Shown: in pieces, positions 1 through 9,094 of the stretch | Position numbering within the stretch: the first letter of the stretch is position 1 | Layout of the letters: each line of letters starts with the position of its first letter | Assembly (NCBI RefSeq): GCF_019207085.1 | Contig: NZ_JAATOM010000010.1 | Location: 62,001 to 126,000, forward strand | Reading direction: 5' to 3' | Length of the DNA: 64,000 nucleotides | Origin: Variovorax sp. dw_308 | GTDB lineage: Bacteria > Pseudomonadota > Gammaproteobacteria > Burkholderiales > Burkholderiaceae_C | Translations under genes and position numbers: made by a program | The notes under the pieces: model-generated | What the model was told of the DNA's origin: nothing | Databases searched by the model: none | Seen by the model: only the letters and a program-made list of their open reading frames with translations

Positions 1-152
1 GTGCGCAGCATCTCCCAGGACAGCGTGGCATAGCGGCCCTCGTCGGGGCTGATCAGCGACCTGGTCGCCAGCGAGCCGAACCAGAGCAACGCGAGCAGTG
101 AAAGGAACAGGGGAAAGGCGACCCGGAGCGTCGGGTCCTCGTTTTTATTCAT
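1..152 (-). CDS. ArnT/PMT-type glycosyltransferase, N-terminal fragment
   Basis: The start codon and first 50 codons lie in the window; the rest runs off the left edge. The fragment has a hydrophobic first membrane segment (about residues 11-33) followed by the motif SPDEGRYA. That motif is typical of the first periplasmic loop of ArnT-like and other PMT-family (GT39/GT83) polytopic glycosyltransferases, which move sugars from polyprenyl phosphate carriers onto lipid A or other periplasmic acceptors; the DE pair is part of the active site in that family. The acceptor cannot be told from this fragment. It runs in the same direction as the small membrane-protein gene upstream. Confidence 0.6.
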   Translation of the reverse strand, partial: MNKNEDPTLRVAFPLFLSLLALLWFGSLATRSLISPDEGRYATLSWEMLR

Positions 153-238
153 GGGCGCGATTTTCGAACACGTTGGAATGGCCGGCGGCAATGGCCACGG
201 CAAGACGAGCAGCGCCGTCGGCGCCGCAGAGAACGTGC

Positions 239-682
239 TCAGCGCGGAGGCGCAGTCTCGGGTGGACGGGTGCGCCAGAGCTGGGTGGACGGGGGCGCGC
301 CGCCCGCATTCGGCACCGGCGCTGCCTCCGTGCTGTCGAAGACCCCCAGGAAGGCCGCCAGCACAACCCGCAGCGGAGCCGCGAGGATCACCAGGCAGAG
401 GAAGGCCGCCAGTCCGCTGATGAATGCCAGCGGCAGGTCGATGCTGGCGGCCGACGGCACGAACAGCTTGACCTCGACGGCCGAAGGACCGGGGCCATCC
501 TCGTCCGGCTGGAACTGCGCATCTTGCCCGAAGGCGCGAATGCTCAGTTCCTGCCGCTCGACCAGCCCGTCGACATCGAAATGCACCGACAGGAAGGGCT
601 GCAAAGCGCTCACCAGCAACAACAGGGCGCACCACCCCTTCCATTGCCTGGCAATGCAGCGGGAGAAGCGCCGGGTCGACAT
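239..682 (-). CDS. hypothetical two-segment membrane protein
   Basis: A 147-residue protein that I do not recognise. It has a hydrophobic segment near residues 16-33, a periplasmic-looking acidic middle, a second long hydrophobic stretch near 80-115, and a polar proline-rich tail. The start chosen (MSTRRF) gives a normal positive-inside N terminus. A GTG at 745 in the same frame would add 21 residues. It lies 86 bases upstream of, and in the same direction as, the ArnT-like gene, so the two may be co-transcribed. No function is assigned. Confidence 0.5.
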   Translation of the reverse strand: MSTRRFSRCIARQWKGWCALLLLVSALQPFLSVHFDVDGLVERQELSIRAFGQDAQFQPDEDGPGPSAVEVKLFVPSAASIDLPLAFISGLAAFLCLVILAAPLRVVLAAFLGVFDSTEAAPVPNAGGAPPSTQLWRTRPPETAPPR

Positions 683-908
683 CGCAGGGATCGTATGCAG
701 CGTTGCTGTCGGCAACCTGAATACCCTTCGCACTGACTCTCGCACGCGATCATTTCCAGGGCCTGACGCAGCCGGCGCGTCTTTCCGGGCAGCAATTCAC
801 CCACCCGTTGTGCGCCTACGGGCAATACATCACACGGCTGATCCCGGCACGGTGTAAGACGGGCTTACTATCGAACGCGCGCACGGAGGCGCAAGCAACG
901 GAGGCAAT

Positions 909-1286
909 TTGAGAACGCGTAAATCAATCGGGTCGATCCTGTCCATGGCCGCACTCGGCCTGGGCTATGCATGCCCGTCCATGGCCGGGGCGACGGAGCC
1001 CGCGGTTAGCGGAGAACAACAGGAAGCGGACTACCGGGTGATCGCCGCGCGCTGCGGCACACCAGCATTCGAGCGGCGCTTCTACCACCAGTCCAGGGCC
1101 GCGGTGGCCGCCGGCCTGGTTTCCACCAACCGCGACACGGCGGCCGTCGAGAAGACGATCACCTCGCTGCGGCGAAGCCCATTCGTGCTGGTCGCCGCCT
1201 CGTCTGACTGCAAGGCGCAGATGGCGCAGCTCGAGGCGCTGCAGAAGCAGCGCAGCAGCCTGGTGAGGATTTCGAAAAGCAAATAG
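909..1286 (+). CDS. hypothetical secreted protein, TTG start
   Basis: A 125-residue protein of unknown function. The TTG start is supported by a strong AACGGAGG ribosome-binding site ending six bases upstream. Residues 1-27 form a Sec signal peptide (positive start RTRK, hydrophobic core, likely cleavage after SMAGA). The mature part is mostly helical and has two cysteines (CGT and DCKA) that could form a disulfide. A clear intrinsic terminator follows at once, so it is probably a single-gene unit. Confidence 0.65.
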   Translation: MRTRKSIGSILSMAALGLGYACPSMAGATEPAVSGEQQEADYRVIAARCGTPAFERRFYHQSRAAVAAGLVSTNRDTAAVEKTITSLRRSPFVLVAASSDCKAQMAQLEALQKQRSSLVRISKSK

Positions 1287-1287
1287 G

Positions 1288-1311
1288 AAACGGGGCGAAA
1301 GCCCCGTTTTT
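1288..1311 (+). terminator. intrinsic terminator after the secreted-protein gene
   Basis: A perfect stem ACGGGGC/GCCCCGT closed by a GAAA tetraloop is followed by five T residues, starting two bases after the TAG stop. Confidence 0.85.
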
Positions 1312-1345
1312 GCATGCGCGCGTCACGCGCATCCTGCGCGGTGAT

Positions 1346-1627
1346 TCATGCGCGATGCGATTGGCGCCGGCCGTGCGAGAAGCCGGCCGAGAGTTGCCGC
1401 AGGGTCTGCAACTGGCGCGCTTCCTCAGCATCCCGCAAGCTCTTGGCAGCCCGCGCGGCCGCGTAAGTCACAAACACCACGTTCACCGTCGCAGCCCACG
1501 CATCAGCGCTCAGGGCTGGTTCGGCGGTGGACGAAGCGTCCATTCCGGGCACCGGCTCGTCAGGTCCGGGCGGGACGGGAATTCCCGCCTTGCGAAGGAT
1601 GTTGGCTTTCTGGGCAACCGTCAGCAT
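1346..1627 (-). CDS. hypothetical small protein
   Basis: A 93-residue protein, not recognised. The start MLTVAQK has GAG about ten bases upstream. The N-terminal part is a short helix followed by a proline-rich linker (PVPPGPDEPVP), then an Ala-rich segment (residues 42-65) that could be an amphipathic or membrane helix, and a basic tail. It is convergent with the secreted-protein gene and divergent from the TonB receptor. A longer open frame reaches 2068, but that part lies antisense to the receptor gene and is not credible. Confidence 0.45.
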   Translation of the reverse strand: MLTVAQKANILRKAGIPVPPGPDEPVPGMDASSTAEPALSADAWAATVNVVFVTYAAARAAKSLRDAEEARQLQTLRQLSAGFSHGRRQSHRA

Positions 1628-1838
1628 GTCAATCTCGAATGTCTTTGCCGCAGCGTATCCGGCGCCCCCTACGCAAGCCATTGGCTGTAAGTCGTATGTA
1701 CGCGTAGGCCATTGCCAACTGCTTCCGCTTTTGCGGAGTTTCTTGCCGAGGCCGTGTATGCGTGCGCGTCGGGGGCGTTCCAAGGCATCGGGTTCGCGCG
1801 GGTTACCGCGCGTCCGCAACCCCGGAAGAATCGAATCG

Positions 1839-3953
1839 ATGAAACGCCTGCACACCTTCGCCGCCCCGCTGATCCTCGTCACGCCCTGGGCGGCGCAAGC
1901 GCAGGAGGCCGCGCCCGCCGTCCTCAAGGAAATCACCGTCACGACCCCGAGCGGACAGGTCCGCCCGTTCGATGTCGCCGGCTCGGCCGACCGCGTCGAG
2001 GGCGAGGACATGCGCGATGCGCGCCTGCAGGTCAACCTCTCGGAAAGCCTCGGTGCGGTGCCGGGCATCCAGGTGCAGAACCGCCAGAACTATGCGCAGG
2101 ACCTGCAGATCTCGATCCGCGGCTTCGGCGCGCGCTCCACCTTCGGGGTGCGCGGCGTGCGCCTCTACGTCGACGGCATCCCGGCCACGCTGCCGGATGG
2201 GCAGGGCCAGACCTCGAACATCGACATCGGCTCCGCGGACCGCGTCGAGGTGCTGCGCGGGCCGTTCTCGGCGCTCTACGGCAATTCCTCCGGCGGCGTG
2301 CTCCAGGTCTTCACCGAACGCGGCGAGGGCGCGCCCAGGATCGACTATTCGCTGGCGGGCGGCAGCTACGGCACCTTGCGCCAGAGCGTCAAGGCATCGG
2401 GCTCCAGCGGCGCGCTCGACTACCTGCTCAGCGGCAGCTACTTCCAGACCGACGGCTACCGCGATCACAGCGAGGCGCGCCGCAGCATCGAGAACGCCAA
2501 GCTCGGCATCCAGCTCGACAACGACAGCCGCCTCACCCTGATCCTGAACAGCGTGCAGATGCATGCGCAGGACCCGCTCGGCCTCACCGCCGAGCAGGCC
2601 GCGGCCAACCCGCGCGGCGCTGCGCTCGCGGACCAGTACGACACCCGCAAGACGGTGGAGCAGACCCAGGCCGGCCTGCTCTACGAGCGGCGCATCAACG
2701 CCAGCAACGACCTGCGCCTGATGGTCTACGGGGGCGAGCGCCAGACCACCCAGTACCAGGCCATTCCGCCCGCGGCGCAGGTCAATCCGCAGCAGTCCGG
2801 CGGCGTGATCGACCTGTCGCGCAACTACAGCGGCCTCGACGCCCGCTGGACCGCGCGCACGCAGCTTGGCGCAATGCCGCTCGAGATCGTGACCGGGCTG
2901 GCCTACGACACCCTGCGCGAGCAGCGCCGCGGCTTCGAGAACTACCTGGGCGGCGTGAACGCGCCCATCCTCGGCGTGCAGGGGCGCTTGCGCCGCAATG
3001 AAACCAACGAGGTCTACAACGTCGACCCCTACGTGCAAGGCACGCTGCACCTGTCCGATCGCTGGACGTTCGAGGCCGGCGTGCGCCACAGCAGCGTGCG
3101 CTTCGACTCCTCCGACCATTACATCGCCCGCGGCAACGGCGACGACAGCGGCGCGGCGGACTACAGCAAGACCTTGCCGGTAATGGCGCTGCGCTTTGCC
3201 GCCACCCGGGACCTGAACCTCTACGTCACGGCGGGACGCGGCTTCGAGACGCCGACGCTGAATGAACTCGCCTACCGCCCCGACGGGCGCGGCGGCCTCA
3301 ACTTCGCGCTGCAGCCGGCGGTCAACCAGAGCGTCGAGGTGGGCGCCAAGGCACGGTTGGGCGGCGGCGTCCTGACGGCGGCACTGTTCGAGACACGCAC
3401 CTCCGACGAAATCGTGACCGCCACCAACGTCGGTGGCCGCGCCACCTACCAGAATGCCGGCGACACCAGGCGCGACGGCTTCGAACTGAGCTGGTTCCAC
3501 GAGACCGAAAGCCATTGGCGCACGCAGCTCGCCTACACCTGGCTCGACGCGCGCTACAGCGACGGCTTCTGCGCCTCGTCGCCGTGCACGCTGCCGAACA
3601 TCGTGCGCTCGGGCAATCGCATACCGGGCATTGCGCAACAGTCGTTCTACGCGTCCTTCGGCTATGTGCCGGAACAGGGCTGGCGCGCGGGCGTGGAGGC
3701 GCGCGCGCTCGGAAACATCCAGGCCAACGACGCCAACACCGCGCAGGCGCCCGGCTACGCCATTGCCTCGCTGTACGCGGGCTATGTGAAACGCTGGGCG
3801 AACTGGGACTTCAATGCCTTCGCACGCATCGACAACCTGTTCGACAAGCGCTACATCGGCTCGGTCATCGTCAACGAGGGCAACGCGCGCTACTACGAGC
3901 CCGCGCCGGGCCGCACCTGGCTGGTGGGCGCCGGGGCGAGCTACCGGTTCTGA
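1839..3953 (+). CDS. TonB-dependent outer membrane receptor
   Basis: A 704-residue outer membrane receptor. A signal peptide ends near AQAQE (residues 1-22). The plug domain follows at about residues 30-150, with conserved stretches SLGAVPGIQVQNRQ, IRGFGARS and RVEVLRGPFSALYGNSSGG. The remainder is the 22-strand barrel, with the family C-terminal box ending IDNLFDKRYIG and a terminal Phe needed for barrel assembly. The start at 1839 has GGAAGA ten bases upstream; an in-frame extension upstream lacks a signal peptide. The substrate (siderophore, heme or metal complex) cannot be told from sequence, and no cognate TonB, ABC or biosynthesis genes lie alongside. Confidence 0.85.
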   Translation: MKRLHTFAAPLILVTPWAAQAQEAAPAVLKEITVTTPSGQVRPFDVAGSADRVEGEDMRDARLQVNLSESLGAVPGIQVQNRQNYAQDLQISIRGFGARSTFGVRGVRLYVDGIPATLPDGQGQTSNIDIGSADRVEVLRGPFSALYGNSSGGVLQVFTERGEGAPRIDYSLAGGSYGTLRQSVKASGSSGALDYLLSGSYFQTDGYRDHSEARRSIENAKLGIQLDNDSRLTLILNSVQMHAQDPLGLTAEQAAANPRGAALADQYDTRKTVEQTQAGLLYERRINASNDLRLMVYGGERQTTQYQAIPPAAQVNPQQSGGVIDLSRNYSGLDARWTARTQLGAMPLEIVTGLAYDTLREQRRGFENYLGGVNAPILGVQGRLRRNETNEVYNVDPYVQGTLHLSDRWTFEAGVRHSSVRFDSSDHYIARGNGDDSGAADYSKTLPVMALRFAATRDLNLYVTAGRGFETPTLNELAYRPDGRGGLNFALQPAVNQSVEVGAKARLGGGVLTAALFETRTSDEIVTATNVGGRATYQNAGDTRRDGFELSWFHETESHWRTQLAYTWLDARYSDGFCASSPCTLPNIVRSGNRIPGIAQQSFYASFGYVPEQGWRAGVEARALGNIQANDANTAQAPGYAIASLYAGYVKRWANWDFNAFARIDNLFDKRYIGSVIVNEGNARYYEPAPGRTWLVGAGASYRF

Positions 3954-3961
3954 TCAGGGTC

Positions 3962-3982
3962 GGCCGCAGCGTTGCGGCGGCC
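3962..3982. terminator. GC-rich hairpin between convergent genes
   Basis: GGCCGC and GCGGCC pair around a nine-base loop between the receptor stop and the metK stop. There is no U-tract on either strand, so it may only slow or help end transcription in both directions. Confidence 0.3.
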
Positions 3983-3994
3983 GGGGTGCCTCGA

Positions 3995-5221
<1,227 letters not shown>

Positions 5222-5283
5222 TTGCTTGAAACTCCAGTGAAGTTGAAAGGGCGCGTTGCCGATTCCATCTGGAGCTCTGGCGA

Positions 5284-5341
5284 ACGCTTTAGCAGTACTG
5301 TTTAACGTCGCCCTGCAAGTAGTTCTTTAACTCGGCGACAA
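5284..5341 (-). promoter_or_regulatory. candidate SAM-II (metA-type) riboswitch in the metK leader
   Basis: Read on the minus strand, GTCGCC (5339-5334) pairs with GGCGAC (5312-5307) to form P1. The loop between them begins GAGTTAA and ends TTGCA, and the 3' joining segment reads GTTAAAC followed by TGCTAAAG. These positions match the SAM-II class, whose type sequence has GAUUUAA and UUGCA in the loop and AUAAAU with GCUAAA in the 3' segment. Loop UACU can pair with AGUA of the 3' segment as the pseudoknot. Further down, CTCCAG can pair with the CTGGAG that includes the metK ribosome-binding site. The match is by eye, not by covariance model. Confidence 0.7.
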
Positions 5342-5346
5342 TTTGG

Positions 5347-5352
5347 ATTCTA
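5347..5352 (-). promoter_or_regulatory. -10 element of the metK promoter
   Basis: TAGAAT on the minus strand ends about five bases before the riboswitch P1 stem, so a transcript starting here would begin right at the aptamer. No good -35 hexamer is seen at 16-18 bases. Confidence 0.4.
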
Positions 5353-5404
5353 TTCGAGCCGCGCCGTCACTGCGCGCGCGTCAGGTATTACTCCCTTCGT
5401 CGTA

Positions 5405-6277
5405 ATGTCCGTCCTCTTCCGATTGCTTGCCCGTGTGCCGCTGCCGCTGATGCATGCGCTCGGCATCGCGCTCGGCTGGCTGGTGTGGTGGTGCGCGCCT
5501 GACTACCGGCGCCGCTTCAAGGCCAATGCAGGCAACGCCGGCTTCGCGCCCGCACAGTACCGCCCGGCCATCGGCGCGGCCGGCGCCATGGCGGCAGAAC
5601 TGCCTTGGCTCTGGTGCCGGCCCAAGGGGGAAAGCGTGCTGCCCAAGGTCGTCCGCTGGGATGGCATCGAGGCCTTCGAAGCCGCCCTCGACGAGCGCAA
5701 GGGCGTGATCCTGCTGACGCCGCACATCGGCAGCTGGGAACTCTTCGGCCAAGCCGTCGGCGAGCGTTTCATGTCGTCGCACGGGCCGATCACCGCGCTC
5801 TTCAGGCCGCCGCGCAAGGCCTTCATGGCCGGGCTGATGGACGGCTCGCGCGACCGGCCCGGGCTGCAGACGCTGCCGACCACCGTGGCCGGCGTGCGCG
5901 GCCTCATGCGCGCGTTGCGAGGCGGCGGCTACACCGGCATCCTGCCCGACCAGGTGCCGCCGGAGGGGCAGGGTGCCTGGGCGCCGTTCTTCGGCAAGCC
6001 CGCCTACACGATCACCTTGCCGGGACGGCTGGCGCAACAGACCGGCGCCCACGTGTTCCTGGGCGTCTGCGAGCGCCTTCCGCGCGGCAAGGGCTATGCC
6101 ATTCGCTTCGAGGCCTTCGACGGCACCGCCTTCAGCGACCGAAAGGCCACGCCGGAGGCAGCAGCGGCGGCGCTCAACGTGGGCATCGAACGGCTGATCC
6201 GCAGCCTGCCCGGCCAGTATGTGTGGGACTACGCGCGCTACAAGCAGCCGCGAGCGGAGCAGGAAACCGCGCAATGA
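5405..6277 (+). CDS. lipid A biosynthesis (LpxL/HtrB-type) acyltransferase, first copy
   Basis: A 290-residue inner-membrane-associated acyltransferase of the LpxL/LpxM family, which adds secondary acyl chains to lipid A. A hydrophobic N-terminal anchor (residues 10-30) precedes the catalytic HX4E motif in TPHIGSWE (His107, Glu112), and the later block LPDQVPPEGQGAWAPFFGKPA is typical of the family. The C terminus has the expected YVWDYARYK (W-x-x-x-R/K-F/Y) motif. It is the first of two such genes, joined through a 22-codon mini-cistron by stop/start overlaps. Which acyl position each handles is not known. Confidence 0.88.
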   Translation: MSVLFRLLARVPLPLMHALGIALGWLVWWCAPDYRRRFKANAGNAGFAPAQYRPAIGAAGAMAAELPWLWCRPKGESVLPKVVRWDGIEAFEAALDERKGVILLTPHIGSWELFGQAVGERFMSSHGPITALFRPPRKAFMAGLMDGSRDRPGLQTLPTTVAGVRGLMRALRGGGYTGILPDQVPPEGQGAWAPFFGKPAYTITLPGRLAQQTGAHVFLGVCERLPRGKGYAIRFEAFDGTAFSDRKATPEAAAAALNVGIERLIRSLPGQYVWDYARYKQPRAEQETAQ

Positions 6278-6342
6278 ATACGGCGTCGAATCTTGCGAGG
6301 CCGCCGCGCATCGCACAAGGCAACGCGAGGATGCACGGATGA
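6274..6342 (+). CDS. mini-cistron (22 codons) linking the two acyltransferase genes
   Basis: An ATGA overlap joins this frame to the stop of the first acyltransferase, and its own TGA overlaps the ATG of the second. The peptide begins MNTASNLARPPRIAQGNARM, is basic, and resembles nothing I know. GAGG eight bases before the next ATG serves as its ribosome-binding site. It may act only by translational coupling. It shares layout with five other short frames in this window. Confidence 0.4.
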   Translation: MNTASNLARPPRIAQGNARMHG

Positions 6343-7223
6343 GCGTTTCCGCGCGCCTTGGCATCGGCTTCATGAAGGCGCTGTCGCACGCGCCGCTGCC
6401 GCTGACTCGCGGCTTCGGCTATGTGCTCGGCCGCATCCTGCACACGGCTGCGGTGCCGCGCCGGCGAGTGGTCGACAGGAACCTCGAACTGTGTTTCCCC
6501 GGTAAATCGCTCGCGGAGAGGAAGCGCATCTCGCGCGACACCTTCGTCTACGTGGCGCAATCCTGGCTTGACCGTGCCTGGCTCTGGCACGCGCCGCGCG
6601 AGGTCGTGGAGCGCCGCACCACGGTGATGGGGGCGCCGGTCGATGTCGACGAGGTGCTGGGCGGCACCACGCCGCTGATCCTGTTCGCGCCCCACTTCTA
6701 TGGTCTCGACGCCGCAGCCACCGGCCTGACGATGCGCTCGCCGCGCGAGTCGACCACGATCTACACCACGCAGCGCGATCCGATGCTGGACGAGTGGGTG
6801 TGCAAGGGCCGCGAGCGCTTCGGCAACGTGAAGACGCTGAACCGCGTCGACGGCATCAAGCCGATCGTGGCGGCACTGCGCAAGGGCGGCTTGCTCTATC
6901 TGCTGCCCGACATGGACTTCGGCCGCGACCAGTCGGTGTTCGTCCCGTTCTTCGGCGTGCAGGCGGCGACGATGCCCTCGCTGTCGCGCTTTGCGCGGCT
7001 GGGTCGTGCCAAGGTGATTCCGATCATTTCGCGCGTCACCCGGCAGGGTTACGAGATCGAGGTCCTGCCCGAGTGGAAGGATTTTCCGAGCGACGATCCA
7101 GTCGCCGACACGGCGCTGATGAACGAACGGCTGGCCGGCTATATCGAGACGATGCCCTCGCAGTACTACTGGGTGCACCGCCGCTTCAAGACGCGGCCTG
7201 AGGGCGCGACTTCGGTGTATTGA
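6339..7223 (+). CDS. lipid A biosynthesis (LpxL/HtrB-type) acyltransferase, second copy
   Basis: A 294-residue paralogue of the preceding gene but clearly diverged from it. The catalytic HX4D motif is in FAPHFYGLDA (His119, Asp124), followed by LLPDMDFGRDQSVFVPFFGV and a C-terminal QYYWVHRRFKTRP that matches the family WxxRR-F motif. The start is fixed by the ATGA overlap with the mini-cistron stop. With its neighbour it probably provides both secondary acylations of lipid A. Confidence 0.9.
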   Translation: MSVSARLGIGFMKALSHAPLPLTRGFGYVLGRILHTAAVPRRRVVDRNLELCFPGKSLAERKRISRDTFVYVAQSWLDRAWLWHAPREVVERRTTVMGAPVDVDEVLGGTTPLILFAPHFYGLDAAATGLTMRSPRESTTIYTTQRDPMLDEWVCKGRERFGNVKTLNRVDGIKPIVAALRKGGLLYLLPDMDFGRDQSVFVPFFGVQAATMPSLSRFARLGRAKVIPIISRVTRQGYEIEVLPEWKDFPSDDPVADTALMNERLAGYIETMPSQYYWVHRRFKTRPEGATSVY

Positions 7224-7244
7224 GCCGGACCTTGCCCGGCCCAC

Positions 7245-7285
7245 CCCCGCAGGGGATCAAGTCGAGATGGCAAAGCCACATCGAC
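7245..7285. repeat. two-hairpin intergenic element, copy 1
   Basis: A small CCCC-GCA-GGGG hairpin (7245-7255) is followed by a 25-base hairpin (7261-7285) with outer stem GTCGA/TCGAC and apical TGGC-AAA-GCCA. The second hairpin occurs nearly unchanged at 13507-13531. It lies between convergent genes. Confidence 0.5.
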
Positions 7286-7300
7286 TCGGGATCGCTGCTC

Positions 7301-8212
7301 TCAATTGCGCCGCATGAACGCTTCGATCTCGCGGGCCACGTTCTGCGGTTGCTCATGAACGATCCAGTGCGTGGCATTCGGCACCTTCCGGATCTCCAGC
7401 TTCGGCACGTAGTCTTCCAGCCCCTCCAGCAGGCCGGGCAGCAGCGCCGCATCGTCCAGCGCCCAGAACACGAAGGTCGGCACGTTGATGACCAGCCGTT
7501 CGCGCGGCAGCACCGGGATCGGCGGCGCAGTCTGGCCCGGCACGGCGGGTTTCATCGGCGTCACGCGGTAGAGGTTGCAGGCGCCCGTCAGGCCGGCGTT
7601 CCACACTTCGCGGTACTGGTCCTTCACTGCGTCGGTGAGCCAGCCGAAGCCGTCGGCGCCAGCCTTCATGCCGAGGAAGAAGGGCCACATGCGCCGGTAG
7701 TCGTCTTCCGCGAGCATGGCCTCGGCCTTCGGGTGCGCGAGGAAGTTCATGTAGGCGCTGGCCTTCTGCTGCGCCGGGTTGTGGGTCAGTTCGCGCGCGA
7801 AGGTGCCGGGGTGTGGCGAATTGATGATCACCAACTTGCCGACCTGTGCCGGAAACACGTTGGCATAGCCCCAGGCGAATGCGCCACCCCAGTCGTGCGC
7901 GACGAGGGTGTCGATGTTGCCGCTGGCGCTCTCGGTGGCGACCAGTTGCTGGATGTCCTGGATCAGCAGAGGCGCCTTGTAGGCCTCCACCTCGGTTGGC
8001 GAACTGGATTTCTCGAAGCCGCGCAGGTTGGGCGCGACGCAGCGATAGCCGCCGTGCTCCGGCTGGGCGAAGTATTCGAGCAACGGGTCCCAGATGAACG
8101 CCGCCTCCGGAAAGCCATGCAGGAACACCATCAGCGGCCGGCCGGGTTCGCCGGTGGCGCGGCAACTCAGGGTGATGCCATTGGGCAGCGTGCGCTGGAA
8201 GGTCTGGACCAT
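7301..8212 (-). CDS. alpha/beta hydrolase, epoxide hydrolase-like
   Basis: A 303-residue cytoplasmic alpha/beta hydrolase. The oxyanion motif HGFPE (residues 32-36) and the nucleophile elbow VAHDWGG, with Asp107 in place of Ser, are the pattern of epoxide hydrolases and haloalkane dehalogenases. The HGFPE form and the cap-domain sequence favour epoxide hydrolase. The catalytic His lies in NATHWIVHEQP near the C terminus. AGGAGA nine bases before ATG supports the start. Substrate is unknown. Its stop faces the acyltransferase stop across a hairpin element; the next gene upstream in the same direction is engB. Confidence 0.82.
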   Translation of the reverse strand: MVQTFQRTLPNGITLSCRATGEPGRPLMVFLHGFPEAAFIWDPLLEYFAQPEHGGYRCVAPNLRGFEKSSSPTEVEAYKAPLLIQDIQQLVATESASGNIDTLVAHDWGGAFAWGYANVFPAQVGKLVIINSPHPGTFARELTHNPAQQKASAYMNFLAHPKAEAMLAEDDYRRMWPFFLGMKAGADGFGWLTDAVKDQYREVWNAGLTGACNLYRVTPMKPAVPGQTAPPIPVLPRERLVINVPTFVFWALDDAALLPGLLEGLEDYVPKLEIRKVPNATHWIVHEQPQNVAREIEAFMRRN

Positions 8213-8280
8213 GCAATCGTCTCCTGTTGCTGTCGTTGTCGGGATCGCCGCCAGAAGGCCGGGGCGCTTGCGGCCTGAAA

Positions 8281-9018
8281 TCAGTCGGACGCCGGCTGCG
8301 CCGCAGGTTCCTGCTGCACCGCGGGTTCCGGATGCACCCACTCCCACAGCAGCTCGGCGGCCTCGTCGACGCCCTGCTTCTTCAGCGCCGAGAACAGTTT
8401 CACCTCGCCGCCGCCGGCCTGCAGTCGCGTGATCGACAGGACCTTGGCGCCTTCGGAACGCGTGAGCTTGTCGGATTTGGTCAGCAGTACCAGGAACTTG
8501 AGCCCTTCGGCCACGCGCGGGCGGATGACGTCGAGCAGGATCTCGTCGAGTTCGGTCATGCCGTGGCGAGGGTCGCACATCAGCACCACGCCGCGTAGCG
8601 TCTCGCGCGTCATGAGGTAGTTGCCCATCACCCGTTGCCAACGCAGCTTGGCCTCCTTGGGCACGGCCGCGTAGCCGTAGCCGGGCAGGTCGGCGAGCAC
8701 GGCGTCGTCGACCTTCTGCTTGCCGACGCCGAACAGGTTGATGTGCTGCGTGCGGCCCGGCGTCTTGGAGGCGAAAGCCAGCCGTGTCTGCTGCGTGAGC
8801 GTGTTGATGGCGGTGGACTTGCCGGCATTCGAGCGGCCCACGAAGGCGATCTCCGGCAGGTCGAGCGTGGGCAGGTGCTCGAGCTGCGGCGCGCTGGTGA
8901 GGAAGTGCGCGGTGTGCAGCCAACCCATGGCAACGCGGCCGCGTTCGGCCTTGGCGGGGTCCGCCACAGCGGGCGGACGCGAGGAAATGAAGGCCTGCTT
9001 GCGCGGCGGGGAGGTCAT
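8281..9018 (-). CDS. engB: ribosome biogenesis GTPase YihA/EngB
   Basis: A 245-residue TrmE-Era-EngA-EngB-type GTPase that assists large ribosomal subunit assembly. G motifs are complete: G1 GRSNAGKS (61-68), G3 DLPGYGYA, G4 TKSDK and G5 SALKKQG. The tail carries an extra 15-20 residues rich in Pro, Ala and Gln. The start at 9018 was chosen because a TACAAT -10 box overlaps the next upstream ATG at 9045, which would leave that one untranslated. It is divergent from the cytochrome c4 gene, as in many Burkholderiales. Confidence 0.92.
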   Translation of the reverse strand: MTSPPRKQAFISSRPPAVADPAKAERGRVAMGWLHTAHFLTSAPQLEHLPTLDLPEIAFVGRSNAGKSTAINTLTQQTRLAFASKTPGRTQHINLFGVGKQKVDDAVLADLPGYGYAAVPKEAKLRWQRVMGNYLMTRETLRGVVLMCDPRHGMTELDEILLDVIRPRVAEGLKFLVLLTKSDKLTRSEGAKVLSITRLQAGGGEVKLFSALKKQGVDEAAELLWEWVHPEPAVQQEPAAQPASD

Positions 9019-9043
9019 CAACGGGCTTTCGTAGCGGGGGGCC

Positions 9044-9053
9044 ATTGTAGAAT
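9044..9053. promoter_or_regulatory. overlapping divergent -10 boxes, engB and cytochrome c4
   Basis: On the minus strand TACAAT (9049-9044) has TTGGCG sixteen bases upstream and would drive engB. On the plus strand TAGAAT (9048-9053) sits 42 bases before the cytochrome c4 ATG. The two boxes share six bases. Confidence 0.4.
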
Positions 9054-9094
9054 TACCGGGTTTTGCGCCAACGAATCGAATCAAACCCCCCGAT

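Noticed and set aside
1803..3638. A 611-codon minus-strand frame
   Set aside because: Antisense to the TonB-dependent receptor; composition is Ala/Val/Arg/His rich with no domain.
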